The position numbers and the translations under genes were made by a program. Below, piece after piece: positions 46,585 through 58,190 of a DNA stretch of 64,000 nt. Under the pieces are notes generated by a model, which had not been told where the DNA came from, made no database searches, and saw nothing but the letters and a program-made list of their open reading frames with translations. This DNA is from Ceratothoa steindachneri (Eukaryota; Arthropoda; Malacostraca; Isopoda; Cymothoidae), in the NCBI GenBank assembly GCA_963969495.1, contig OZ018329.1, forward strand, positions 148,984,502-149,048,501. Reading direction: 5' to 3'. The first letter of the stretch is position 1. Each line of letters starts with the position of its first letter.

Positions 46585-47833
46585 GGGTAGGGAAGAGCGG
46601 GGGTGGTTGGTACACTTCTCAGTCTCTGTCGGAGTTCTCTGGTATAATTCATGTGAGTATATTCTAACTAGCATTAAATGAAAGTTTAAGGTCTCAGCTA
46701 TAAATAAACCTATTTTAATGTCTACAGTTGTTTTCTAAAATTAAGCAACATATGATTAAAGTTAGGTTGTACACTTGTGCCAATCAGCCCCGACACTGAG
46801 TTGGTTGGCACACATCGTGGGGTTGGTTGGCACAATGTAAAAAGATTGAATGAATCAATCAGTAGAAACAATTTGAACATTTTATTCAAACGACAAACTT
46901 AAACAAATCAATTTTCTAGCAACTAGTTTAACATTTGATTATTAAATTGAACACTAACTGTGATTCCTCTCGAAAGATAATTTTGATTTTTGCAACCAAG
47001 TATATTTTTTGCAATCTATCCTGAAATTCCATTCAGTAATAATAATAATTAGGCATTTTTACATCTTAGAAATCTTTCAGCTGCCATAATGGTCAAAACG
47101 TTTGTGATGAAGATTGAGAGAGGGAGGACAGACGGGGAGAATTAGAAAGAGAGGTGTGGCAATAGGCATAGCTTGTTCGTTGTCCGCAATATCGAGGTGC
47201 CATAGAAATGGTGAGAACTTCATCAGGTCAACTACTTTCTGAAGAGACAAATCTTACTTTCAGTCCATATTATTTTAACTGTTTAACAAATCATTTTGTT
47301 ACAGCTCAGCCTAACCTGCTGAGTGGTCCCCTTTCTTGTTTAGCTTCTAAGCCAGGTTGAATTTGTATAAAATTAGGTTTAATTATATTTAATAGATACA
47401 TACAATGCATGTTAAAATCAAATATGTAACTGCATGCTTAGAGCGGAGCCAGTTGGTACCTGTGCCAACCAACCACGACCCACCTTTGTGATTAAATGAT
47501 ATCACCTAATTACCACAACTTATCATAGACTTCCAAATGTTATATCAAAATATAGCTGATACCTTTGCCTATTAAGTGAAAATAATATATTTCCGATATC
47601 TCTTTTCAAAACAGTTGTAATAACATTTTTTTTCATGAGGGCAATTTATTTACTTTTGGTACTAAAAAACTGATATTTTACTCTAAATGAAAAGTGAGTG
47701 ACTTTCAAACATTTTAACACAATGAGTTAGTGTGGATCAAAAAGACAATCATTTTGATGTTACACTTGTAAGTCTGCCACCTCCAGGAGGCTAGAAAATA
47801 GGAGTGTGCCAACCAACCCTGGTCTCCTCTACC
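46585..47833. mobile_element. Unclassified TIR transposon, non-autonomous, about 1.25 kb
   Basis: Left end GTAGGGAAGAGCGGGGGTGG then TTGGTACAC; right end, reverse-complemented, GTAGAGGAGACCAGGGTTGG then TTGGCACAC. These align over about 29 bases without gaps. The core TTGGTTGGCAC also occurs inside (about 46800 and 46820 forward, 47470 and 47810 reverse), giving subterminal repeats. No transposase-like frame is inside. I do not recognise the superfamily and could not define a clean target duplication. Confidence 0.65.
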
Positions 47834-47859
47834 AGTCATCACGAAGCACTCTCTCCCGA

Positions 47860-48135
47860 GAGCAGGGAGACGAGAACTGTACCGCATACTCCGAATGAAG
47901 TCTTATAAGCGCTCTATATAAGGAACAATCTACCACAAGAAGTAGTCAGCGCTCCAAACACAGAAATTATGAAGACCAAATTCAATAAGTATTTAAAAAG
48001 AAAATAAGGGTAAAATAGTTTACAAATATTAGATGGGGAGTTCCACCCAAATTAGCCTTATTATTAATAGGGCCTACCATGTATGAGCTTTCATGACTCT
48101 GTGTAGGTGCCAATAAATTGTTTGTTTGTTTGAAA
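47860..48135 (+). mobile_element. CR1/L2-like LINE 3' end with (TTTG)n tail
   Basis: Plus strand at about 47928-48007 reads NNLPQEVVSAPNTEIMKTKF then NKYLKRK and a stop, the characteristic end of CR1-like ORF2. About 110 bp of 3' untranslated sequence follows and finishes in AATAAATTGTTTGTTTGTTTG at 48111-48131. Such short tandem tails are the recognition end of these LINEs. It starts only about 25 bp from the end of the preceding TIR element. Confidence 0.85.
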
Positions 48136-48335
48136 TGATATTCTTCGATTTAAACACAATATGTCTAGCGATGTATCCAAAGAACGTCATTTGTTTTATG
48201 TAAGCCTACAGTGAATTGTTTTGAACATTTAGATTAAACATGATTAAGACACTTGAATCATTTCTTATGTTGTATTTAAAATTTGGCCACTCATATTGTA
48301 ATTACTTCGGAGATTATCGTCATGTATGTGCACTA

Positions 48336-49851
48336 AGAGGTGGACAGTATTTAAATACTTTGTATTTAAAGACATTTATATATTTAAAATTGTATTTGTA
48401 AATACATTTTAAATCATGTATTTAAATAAGTTTGAAAGTATTTAAATACAAAGCATTTATATACTTTTTGCAAATACTTTACGGATAATAAGTTTATTTA
48501 GCTGTTACAAACATGTAATACATGTTTTAGCTTGTCGCAACTTGTATGACACAAACGGTTGACTGCGTGAGCGGGTGAGGGAAGATTGCTTGCATCAGTT
48601 CAAATTCAGTTAACAGATGGTCACAGTTGTTTTCGGTTGTATAGTGAGAGCGCTCAGTGTTATTTCAACTGCTGCATGGCAACTTCAACTTCTCGAAATA
48701 GTGTGAAATAGAGAGATTAGATAATAATAAAGATGAGGAAGATAAAGAATCATGTAACTATAGTCATCCTTTACTAGATGGTAAATATTTTAGAGTGAAA
48801 TCTTCCGATGAAAAAAAGTGAAGTGTGTATGTATATCATGCAATGCCGAAATCAGTGCGGAACAATGCTACTTCCAATCTACGCATTCATTTGAAGGTAA
48901 GAATTTATTAAAGCTACTTATATGATACTTAAATGAATTGACAATTTTCACCATTTCATATTTTTTTAAAAATGGAAAAATTGCTAGTAGCTAACGATAA
49001 TGTTAAGTAGCGTAGGTTTACCACGCACCTACCTATCTGCTTCCATTTGCAACAGCTTTATTTATAGTATATCCTGATTGAATTAAACGTGAATTATTGC
49101 AACGTGAAACAAATGTCCTTCAATCATCTCATCATGTACATTTAACAACAGAGAAAGCATTCTGCTTTGGTGTAAAAAGTGAAAAACTACGTAACAGCTC
49201 AAAGAAAAGATTTAAAAAGAAAATGTTCAGTATTAGACGATGGTCCTTCATGCAGCGGTGTTAAAGTAAAGACATTACCGGAGTGTTTTGCTATGAATAC
49301 TAGGAATGTCAAACAATCTGTTGTTCATAAGCTGATTTCAGATTTTATCATACAAGGTGTGAATCCCCTATCAACCATGGAGCAACCAGCCTTTTGTGAG
49401 ATTAATTAAAGGTGATTTCTGAGATACAAATGTTGTTTACAATTATATTATTAGTAGTACTGGTTAAGCTCTTATAACGACCGAATACTAAAGCGTTCAG
49501 TTCATTGGTCCCTGCTTAGTCTATATAACGAAGTGAAATAAAGGAAGATTTATACAAAGAACAGAGGTTAATATATTGCAAAAATTTCATGATGTAATTA
49601 CATTAGTAATTATAGTATATAATTTCATTTTAATTGATATTTTTTTGTTGTGATACCAATGGTCCTTATCGATTGTCATTATATATCATGTATTTGAAAT
49701 GTATTTAAAAATGTATCTAAATTCATTTAATCAATTTAGTATTTAAATACTAAATACATTTTCAAAATGTATTTAGTATTTAGTATCTAAATACATTTTT
49801 CTCATGTATTTAATATTTAATGTGCTTTAAATATATTTAGTGCCCACCTCT
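48336..49851 (+). mobile_element. hAT transposon remnant with TIRs, catalytic part deleted
   Basis: The ends are AGAGGTGGACAGTATTTAAA and, reverse-complemented, AGAGGTGGGCACTAAATATA. Subterminal regions are packed with ATTTAAATAC-type repeats (48350-48480 and 49690-49830), typical of BED-finger hAT elements. Flanking GTGCACTA (48328) and GTACATTA (49854) may be a decayed 8-bp duplication. At 1.5 kb the element retains only the N-terminal coding part. Confidence 0.85.
48760..49409 (+). pseudogene. hAT transposase N-terminus (BED zinc finger and linker)
   Basis: HPLLDGKYFRVKSSDEKK at about 48765 leads to a BED finger read in two frames, CVCISCNAEISAEQC and NATSNLRIHLKG (48815-48897). GTAAGAATTT follows directly and could be an intron donor. 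The next coding part (49179-49409) contains KTLPECFAMNTRN and HKLISDFIIQGVNPLSTMEQ, the conserved pre-catalytic segment, and stops at 49407. The RNase H-like catalytic domain and dimerisation region are absent, so no transposase activity is possible. A truncated DNA-binding protein is conceivable, but the frameshift in the finger argues against it. Confidence 0.75.
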
Positions 49852-50540
49852 TTGTACATTACATTAAACATGTCCATGTTGATTTGCATCCGCCATCTTT
49901 TTGACTATTTGACTATTTTATCCAAGATTTTTGCTAGTTATTTTAGTACCTATTTTCGTGTCGTGAGCAAAATTGTAAATCTTATATAATAAATTCATGT
50001 TGAAATTGTTTGTTTATATTAAATAGAAAGGAGCAAAGAACATATCACTAAGGAACTCTGCTTGTGATTCATGCCCGTGAATAACTATTTCCAGAGAGAA
50101 CAACTCTGCTTACGGGTTTCTTTCAAGTCACCAGTCCATTTAAGTACGATGCCCCCTATTCCGCGCGATTTTAGTTTTATTGTATTTTATTTAGAACTTT
50201 GTCAAAAGCCTTTTTGAAATCGAAATAACCCGCATGTATACCTTTCTCTTGGTCAAACGCTGCGGTTTTATAGGCGGGAAATTTACGTAAGCAAGACGAC
50301 CGCGTCGAAAGCCGTGTTACGTGTCATTTACTAAGTTATTTACCTCCAAAAGATTCACGATCCGATATATAATGATGGATTCCATGAGTTTACTAATGAC
50401 CGAACTGAGGTAGATAGAAGTGTAAGAGGTGCGTGGTTGAGAAGACCGCCAAAGGACTATCTTTGAAATCTCTCGATAGGAGATATGAATCACTATGTTT
50501 AGATTCCTCAGGCACAACCTTAGGAAAATTACATGCAAAT
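49850..50540 (-). mobile_element. CR1/L2-like LINE fragment (reverse transcriptase)
   Basis: Minus strand, high to low coordinates: SSVISKLMESIIIYRIVNLL (about 50410-50350), HGFRRGRLAY (50315), GYFDFKKAFDKV (about 50240-50205, palm with first catalytic Asp), an eroded PQGS region, and NFAHDTKIGTKITSKNLG (about 49985-49925), where AHDT replaces the ADDT catalytic pair. Stops and frameshifts are frequent. It is immediately adjacent to the end of the hAT element. Confidence 0.8.
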
Positions 50541-50985
50541 TTGGGGTTTATGCTTCTTTGTACCTCGATATGCTTAGCACGTATGCCCGAAAGGGTGGCA
50601 CTGATAACGCCTTTACAGTAACGGTACAAATACTTTTACATGAAAGCGATACAATTTAGCACGCACCGACTCAGAGAACTTATCCGGGTCAAACGTAACG
50701 AAAAGTGTGGAGAATAGTCTCGAGACACCACTCTCCTTCCTTCTCACTTTCTCAACCAAGACACTCCACTCCACTCTCCCCTGAATTTCCAGTTTTACGC
50801 TTGGGTATTCAAAAGAGCCACCTTGCAAAGCTCAGGGTAAAATTACAGAATGAGAGACGTGGAAGGATCCTAGAGCCATTCGAAGACAGCCTAAGGAGAC
50901 ATGATCAGAGTAAGTGGAAGGAGGGGATATAAATTATATATTTGATACGTAGCTACTCTTTTGAGTAATTAGGCATGATATGCTT
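50540..50985. other. Anonymous sequence with unassigned open frames
   Basis: Plus (50705-50932) and minus (50613-50828) frames overlap. The plus frame has PRHSTPLSPEFPVLRLGIQK and a charged end. No family is recognised and both may be chance. Confidence 0.4.
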
Positions 50986-50989
50986 AAAG

Positions 50990-51250
50990 TAATATTAATT
51001 AATTCTATTATTAAACATGATATAATTATTTTTTTACGACTCTCGAAGGTAAATTCCATCTCTTTGTAATTTTGTAGGGAAAAATCTAAGGGGCCTCTGA
51101 TACTTTATATTAGTGTAATCATTTAGTATTTAATATTTTAAAGACTTCGATAAGGTAACCACGCAAACGGCGTTTTATCAGCAAATTAAGTTCTCTCTCT
51201 CTCCAAGTTTGAGGAATAATTTGGTCGCTGTTGTTTGATCATGTCATTTT
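50990..51250 (-). mobile_element. CR1/L2-like LINE fragment, C-terminal part
   Basis: Minus strand reads KNDMIKQQRPNYSSNLERER, then in a shifted frame ELNLLIKRRLRGYLIEVFKI and TNIKYQRPLRFFPTKLQRDG. LRGYLIEVFKI is the hallmark of CR1-like C-termini. The piece is on the 5' side of the 49850-50540 fragment although it belongs 3' of it, so the two are separate insertions or were rearranged. Confidence 0.75.
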
Positions 51251-51263
51251 TTTTAAAATAGCC

Positions 51264-51528
51264 CATCTGGCGACTGTCTATAGCTATTAGGGTGAAATTC
51301 GCCGTTATCACGCTGCACCCTGGCGACTGTATAGCTATTAGGGTAAAAGTCGCCATTATCACGCTGCACCCTGGCGACTGTTTATAACTATTAGGGTAAA
51401 AGTCGCCGTTATCACGCTGCACCTTGGCGACTGCCTATAGCTATTAAGGTAAAAGTCACTGTTATCACGCTGCACCCTGGCGACTGTCTATAGCTATTAG
51501 GGTAAAAGTCACCGTTATCACGCTGCAT
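51264..51528. repeat. Tandem array, 53-bp unit, 5 copies
   Basis: Each copy begins CCTGGCGACTGT and contains CTATTAGGGTAAAAGTCGCC and TTATCACGCTGCAC. GGCGACT and AGTCGCC in the same unit are exact reverse complements in most copies. The array abuts the LINE fragment at 50990-51250. Overlapping minus-strand frames are repeat translations. Confidence 0.95.
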
Positions 51529-51827
51529 TCTATTACCAAGCTAGATTAAAAAAAACAAATCATGCAAAATCAAATAACAAAATTGCAAAACAGAGACAAA
51601 AACAAAGAGAAAGAAACAAGAAAAACAAAACAAAAATAATCTAAAAAGCAGGAAGCACGCTCCGGCGCAGGATCACGCCACCTACAACAAAGAGTATCAA
51701 ACCAAATAGAGGAGGCCAGCCTCCTCCCCAAAAAGCTAAGATTGTCCACAAGTCTGTGTACACAAGCCCCTCCCGAATACAGGGGACAAGTGGTAGCGAT
51801 TCCCTTCATCCCAAAATCGCGTTGTAA

Positions 51828-52066
51828 GGTGAAGATGTTTTGAGGCAGATAAGGAGACCAAAAAATGAGTCTCATATCCTAAGATCGGTGAAGATGTTTT
51901 GAGGCAGATAAGGAGACCAAAAAATGAGTCTCATATCCTAAAATAGGTGAAGATGTTTTGAGGCAGATAAGGAGACCAAAAAATGAGTCTCATATCCTAA
52001 GATAGGTGAAGATGTTTTGAGGCAGATAAGGAGACCAAAAAATGAGTCTCATATCCTAAGATAGGT
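51828..52066. repeat. Tandem array, 59-bp unit, 4 copies
   Basis: Copies start at 51828, 51887, 51946 and 52005 with GGTGAAGATGTTTTGAGGCA and contain GGAGACCAAAAAATGAGTCTC, a short GAGAC/GTCTC stem. They are almost identical, so the expansion is recent. It lies 300 bp from the 53-bp array but shares no sequence with it. Confidence 0.95.
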
Positions 52067-52600
52067 CTAAGAAGTGCTTTAGATTGTGGGAGAAAAATAT
52101 GCCTCAATTTTAATACAAGACGTATCGATGTAATCTAGAAGTATAGTCGATTTTTACAGCTCCTATAAAACATTGTTTTAAAATTTTTAGGACGCTCAAA
52201 ATTAATCTCCCCCTGAAATCATTATAAATTGAAACTTGCTTAGATCATGGACTTATTCCCTCCTCCCCTCTCACATTTTAGGCCGTTTCTTAGAACAAAG
52301 GAGTAAAATCTATATTATCTTGAAAGTACTCGTGTAATTTCAAAGAAAAATACAAAGAATATTTTAATTTTTCATTTGTTTGTGTCCAAATTTGATTTCC
52401 TACATATATCAGCAAATACAAAAAATTATATGGAAAGTATTGTTGATTTGAAAAAAAGAAGAGCCCCAAAAATAGAGAACGATAAGTATAAATGCAGCCA
52501 TAACAAAAAAATAAGAACTATCTAATAGAAAACTGAAAAAAATAATAAGTATGCAGGCCTTTGTTTTGAATGATGACTTGAGCACAAATTCGGCCACAAA
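52067..52600. other. Anonymous AT-rich sequence
   Basis: No gene recognised; the minus-strand frame at 52409-52612 is hydrophobic low-complexity sequence next to the Tc1 fossil and might be part of its 3' region. Confidence 0.45.
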
Positions 52601-53370
52601 ACTAAACACCAAGTGGTCGCATTGTTCAGGCCTGTCTTATTCCATTCTTTTTCCACTATTTACCAGAGATTGGTTTGCGAGACTTAACCTTCTCGCCCTA
52701 AATTTTATATCAGATTAAAATCAAGATTTTACACAACGGTTTCATCTCGTCCATAATTTCAGCCTCCAAGAAGTGTTTTACCGTAAATTTTGTGTGGCAC
52801 AGAGCATTGTGCAGCATGAAAACAGGCTTACGTCTCATGGTGTTCGTAGAAAGGGGCTCAGATTTTGTCCCAGCTGATGTTTTGTATATTGCAGCGTTTA
52901 CTTTCCTGCGTAAATGGACGAGCGGACACGCTCCAGCGCTTGAAACATTTTCCATACAATAAAGCTGCCACCTCTATATTTAACCTTCATTTCCATGGAT
53001 GTGTGATTTAATCTTTCACTTGTAAGACACCTTACATCCTTCTTAAAATCCAATCCGATCAATTTAAATTTGCTTTCGTCACTGAGAAACACTACCACTT
53101 TTCAGCACTTTAAAGGAAATGCTCAATAGTAAAGGACAACTTAGCCGCTTATTTCTTTTGCTAAGATTAGTTTCTTATTACGGGAGCGCGCATTGAGTCA
53201 CACTTCTCAAGGACGTGAGACATTCTGGTGAGACTCATTCAGGTTCAGAATTCATTGCAACCTGACGTCAAATTTCGCTGCATTCTCAAATTTGTCATTT
53301 ATCGATATCGGTTGTATCGTTTGATCTTCCCTGGGAGTAGTTTTTCGATCTTTTCGTCGATAAAAAAGAC
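52600..53370 (-). mobile_element. Tc1-type transposase fossil
   Basis: Minus strand from 53365: KTTPREDQTIQPISINDKFE, the linker signature of Tc1 enzymes, then decayed sequence, then VVFLSDESKFKLIGLDFKKD with the first catalytic Asp (53098-53040), RGGSFIVWKMFQALERV, and in another frame NAAIYKTS and KPVFMLHNALCHTKFTVKHF (second catalytic region, Asp lost). QTNLWxIVEKEWNKTG-like residues near 52665-52620 mark the Glu region. Several frameshifts break it. It differs from the Tc1 fossil at 34380 and has no gap at the SDE site: SDES runs directly into KFKL. Confidence 0.85.
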
Positions 53371-53740
53371 TCAGTATTCTCGTGGAGCTTTATTATGCTT
53401 CAAATCACACTTTTTGACCGAATGCGATGCCTCGGAATGTCAGACAATATCATTCATTCAATATTTCCCTTCTCTTCATTAAATACAATTAACATGGCTT
53501 ATAATGTTATTATTCGTTCTTCTATAAAGTGAAACCTGAACATGATCAGAGGCGCAAACATTGAAAAATAGATATATGCAATTTGGGGAAAAACAAACCG
53601 ATTATTTCCAATAAAATGAAAATTTGGGTATTTTATTCTTTATTTTGGGCATTTTTTGCCCTATTACACTGCATATCTGAATCGCATTTTAAATTTAAAA
53701 CATCACAAAGATGTTTTAAAATATTTGCCTAAGTTGTATA
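53370..53740. other. Anonymous sequence
   Basis: No recognisable gene; a plus-strand frame at 53228-53482 overlaps the Tc1 fossil in the opposite direction and is a shadow. Confidence 0.45.
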
Positions 53741-54270
53741 ATCTTGAAACTTTGCATAATCAATTACTTTCAAGATCGTTAACATAGATTGTAAACAACA
53801 AGTGACCAGGAACTAGGTCTGGTGAGACAGTGGTAATAATGACCCATGCACAGGTTGAGTTAATCCCATTTACCGGGTTTCAATCAATTTAACCACATAT
53901 TCCTATTATACCATGCGCCGTTAACTTTATCAGGTCTCTTATACAGAATAGCATCGAATGCCTTTAAAAAATCGAGTTAAATTATCGTGGCAATTTTATG
54001 CTGGTCAAAGGTTGAGATCATTTAGCGAAAATATTCTAAAAGGTTATTTAAACATGAGGGTCATCATCGAAAAACATACTGACTATCATTAACTAAACTT
54101 TCCGACTCTAAATATTTTAAGATTGGCTTTAATAATAACAATTTAATAATTAGAGATAGCCAACAACGGAAGTTAAGTGAATCGGTCTCCGAAATTCCCA
54201 GAATTAGTTTTGATACTTTTTGGAATCGCATTTGAGTCTTTTAATCTCCCTCGAAACTATTCATTCATTA
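53740..54270 (-). mobile_element. CR1/L2-like LINE fragment (reverse transcriptase)
   Basis: Minus strand reads LDFLKAFDAILYKRPDKVNG (about 53985-53925; palm with catalytic Asp) and then SPDLVPGHLLFTIYVNDLE (about 53825-53770), corresponding to the GSVLGPLLFxIYxNDLP motif. The part before (54270-54000) is decayed. Stops occur in all frames. Confidence 0.75.
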
Positions 54271-57200
54271 ATTGATTTATTAAAAAGGTCACAAAGGGGA
54301 TTTTCTAGATCGCTTTTTTTATTTTTTAAGATAAATAGAGACTTTATTGGAAGCTTGCGCTTGGGATGTTTTAATTTTCCTTAAATAAAGGCTTATTTCG
54401 TTGTCAGTTATATGAATTTCAAAAATAGTAGTGTCAATATCAAATTAATTTCCTCTAACTTATTTAATATAGTATACACCAGAAAAAGGTATAGCCAAAT
54501 GTAGATTTTAATCTTTCCAAAGTTTGAGATATTTTAAAACTGTTTTATTTAAAAGAAAAAAACATTATTTTAAGGTTTAAATTTCACTGGTTTAAACAAT
54601 TTAGTTTTAAAACTTTTTTGTTTTAACTTAAGGATACCAAAAATGGGTTGCGCGGAATGATATTTTTCCCCCGAATCAGTTACGGGCTTCATGTTGCCTT
54701 AGCAATAATGTAACTTTTTAACTCGAAGGTTTTTCAAATAGTTTTTTGTGGGTCTTTGGTTTATGGATGGGTTCATTGTTTTTGAATTATCTTAATTTAA
54801 CAAAATATTGGGTTTTAAATTAAGTACGATTACTTATGCCCTTGTAAGGAATTGCCAGATGGGCAAAATAGAAAATATAGATAAGAAGAAAATTGGTTAT
54901 GATTATTAACCTGTTTATAAATCTCTTAGCTGTGCGTTTTGATGCTCATTCAAGTTTGATTTCATGTTTCCTTCCAGCTCTTTTTATGCTACATTTGAAA
55001 AGAAGATAAAAATTATATCAGTTCTGGTTTGCAACAGTATTACAAGCATTTAAATAATTATAGTTTTGATTACGATCCCCGTATGCATTCTTTGATAATT
55101 CTCTTTATCCAAAACGCTTGTCTAATAATAAGGGGAAGCTGATTATTATAGTAATAAATTGAGTTCCGAAGCCCTGCGTACATTTAGTGTGCGTTATTAG
55201 CCTCCAAAATTTCATCCCTATTTACTTGCTTTAGGCAATTTCGGAAGAGAGGGAAATTGCAATATTTAAAGTCGGGAATTAATTGAACATTTCATTTACT
55301 AACTTTAAGAATATTTATTTATAACAAATTATTTGATGACCACTCTTCCCCAATGACTCGTTAAAATTCATACGTTTTCTAAAAGATTTTAAACATTATA
55401 CACAATACAATCGTTGATGAAGAAAGTTATCGTTTAGAAAATCTAAGATGTTTTCTTTACTGTTTGCCATTTCGTTACGACCCTACAAGTGGATGGATGG
55501 TGTAGCTGTGGCAATCATTACCCCTCCTAAAATTGAAACCTGGAGTAGCTGCATGCCCCTCCCCCCTCAGTACCCCGAAAGAAACTGGTGCTCTCTCTGG
55601 GGTCATATTTTGCAGCTCTTTTAAATCTCCCACTATCTTTTACGTGCCTGTATTAATCCAGCAAAGAGTAGAATAGGCCGTTAAAAATTTTAAAGAAAAT
55701 CTCTATTAAAATCTACGTTACAGAAATTAAATCAGTTTCATAGACCTGTTCTTTTATAATTTACTTTTAGAGTAGGTGAAAACGAAAATTATCGTAATTT
55801 TCTCGTTGTATTGGTAGCCTATAAGCAACCAGTATATTAAATTTTAAGGATTTATCTAAATTTCATTATCAAAATGGACAGCAAACTTGTGTCATTGAGT
55901 GTTTGAAGAGCCCTGAATATTATTCACTCTGGGAAGGATTGGCAACCTTAAATAAAAGTCTCCTGTTTGAAAAACGCAGAGACCTTTGGTTCTTTACCGA
56001 GGCGAGAACCGATAACTGAGACTGATGGAGCATTTCCATCACACTACTTTGGTCCGTAATTTCAGCGGATGACCATGAATCGTTTGAAGCCAGCGCGCTC
56101 GAAGAAGCCAGATAGCTTCTGATCTGAAAGGCTGCGATCCATCAATGTACAATATTTTTTTTGTCTTCATTTTGGGTGAAGGGTTCCAGAGACTAACACG
56201 CCATTGCCACTAACTGAAGAACACTAAAGGCGCATCACACCGGCATGGAGAGCAACACAAGAAGGACCAAGCCTTGATTCCTATGACGCCTACTAGATGA
56301 TGTTAGGAATTTTTTTTTCCATCCCAATGGGGACCTAATAGCATACGTCTCTCTCGAGGTTATGGACGAGCCTTGGTCTTCGCTCAGGAGTGAGTGTTCA
56401 TTCGCCCTTTCTGTTAATTCTATGGTGGGACCCCATGAAAAAGCAAAAACGGGAGAGGGGGCACCTACGAGCGAGAATAGAGGCAGCTTGATGCAAGTAC
56501 CTGAGAGGACAAAGATGCAAAGGTGAAGCTTATTTACCGAATTAAACAGGCAGAACAGGACCTCTGCCCCCTCACCCATGTGAGGTAGAAATCTCAGTTG
56601 TAGAACTATCCTTTGCATGGTCAATTCGATCCGTTTCGATTTAATTTTAAAACTGGTGTGATATTTTGTTTTAGTTTACCATTATCAGGCAGGAAAACAT
56701 ATTAATTAACCGAGTAGCCTGAGCTCAACAAACAAACAAGCCGCCCGATGTGCCATTGAACCAGCTGGTACCACTCCGAGACACTTCTCTTGCCCGGTCA
56801 CCAAAAGTAGCCGACGTTTGGAGACCGAGATTTAAGGATGAAGGGAAAGCTTGGAGAAGTAGAAGAAAAAGAGGGGGAGGATTAAAGGCATGTTAAAAAA
56901 ACTACACCAAGATTCAAGATGAAGGAGGGAATTTTCCACTATCTCAGCGATGAGTGGACGGAAATTGATCGTTGACTAGCCTACAAACTAGTGACGGCCA
57001 AGAAAATAGGTTAAAATTGTGCTTTTTTATAGTTAATCCGAGATCCAAGAAGCTCTACCTCCCTTATTTCTCCCCCTCTCTCTCTCGCTTCTTCTTAAAC
57101 AACGTAATATACAAATTGTTTAGAATTACTTCTTTTTTAAAACTTTCGCAGGATCTTTTCTTATTTTGTGCGCTTCTTTTAAATGGCTAAACAAATCACA

Positions 57201-57616
57201 CTTTAACCTTCTGTCGCTTTATGTTTTCTTCTATTTTTTACGCAGCCAATGCTTTCATTTTTAAAGTCTGATGTAATTGGACCTTTACCCAACCTTACAA
57301 CTAGTGTGCTCCGCAAATCCTTGAATTCTTTATGGCTTTGGAAGAATGAACTTCTTTCATGGTACCTCTTATTGGATGTCAGTTGGCATCGTCTCCATAC
57401 AATCCGTACCCCAGCTTCTTCCCTAAAGAGCAGAGGAATTCGAAAAGCAATAGGATAAATTGACTAAAGGAAATAATAATATAGGTAAAATAATAAAAAA
57501 GGAAATTAATAAAACATAACCGTTAAATAGAAGCTATTTTATCTACAGGGGATACTAGAACAGGGGGAGGGCATTTCAGTTATTCAGTAACAAATTCTTG
57601 CTAGGAATCAGAGCAC
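54270..57616. other. Long anonymous interval
   Basis: No gene, RNA or repeat array is recognised in about 3.3 kb. A minus-strand frame of 129 codons (56235-56624) and plus frames near 56972-57458 show no domain, no splice support and no composition shift. This is the region immediately 3' of the Beat-like gene; its 3' untranslated region or a further exon may be here, but I found no clear polyadenylation signal close to the stop. Confidence 0.5.
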
Positions 57617-57877
57617 TCAAAAATTATATAGAAAACCCTTTGCGAGGTTCCTAGTACTTAGTTCTAGAGGAATCTTTTTAACACACCTACCCTTGCTATA
57701 GTATTCAACTCTGACAAGTCCTGGAATCGAAAGAACCTTTGAAGCGCTCTTTTCGTGCAGGGCGCCCATTTTAGCTTGGCACGTCACCTCCGCTTGGCCG
57801 TCAATGAATCGTGTCTCATCCGCGATGAAGATCAGTTTCAGGGTCCGTTGATCCGGTAAGTACGGGAATGGGATTTC
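57617..57877 (-). CDS. beat: Beat-like gene, exon with second half of Ig domain 2
   Basis: Acceptor: TTTGCTTTCTTCAG precedes GAAATCCC, in phase 0. The frame reads EIPFPYLPDQRTLKLIFIAD, ETRFIDGQAEVTCQAKMGAL, HEKSASKVLSIPG and continues open to a stop at 57617. An alternative donor, AAGG followed by GTAGGT, lies at 57690-57685; if used, the exon would end at 57691 and the protein would continue in an exon further downstream. The residues after SIPG look non-conserved, which slightly favours the splice option. Confidence 0.7.
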   Translation of the reverse strand, partial: EIPFPYLPDQRTLKLIFIADETRFIDGQAEVTCQAKMGALHEKSASKVLSIPGLVRVEYYSKGRCVKKIPLELSTRNLAKGFLYNF

Positions 57878-57920
57878 CTGAAGAAAGCAAAAAACAAAAA
57901 ACAAACAAACCTGATGTAAA

Positions 57921-57987
<67 letters not shown>

Positions 57988-58135
57988 TATATACCCCTTA
58001 TTATAATATTTCTCTTCTAGTTATCCTTGAGAATGAACTGAATAAAGTTCGAAAGTATTTGGAAGCCCCTTTTTCATTTTTCCTGCGAGACCTTGCAGTC
58101 ATTGCAAACCACACGTGAAACTGTGTGAGTTATTC

Positions 58136-58190
<55 letters not shown>

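Noticed and set aside
56235..56624. 129-codon minus-strand frame downstream of the Beat-like gene
   Set aside because: No family motif, no supportive splice sites and irregular composition; most likely a chance frame.
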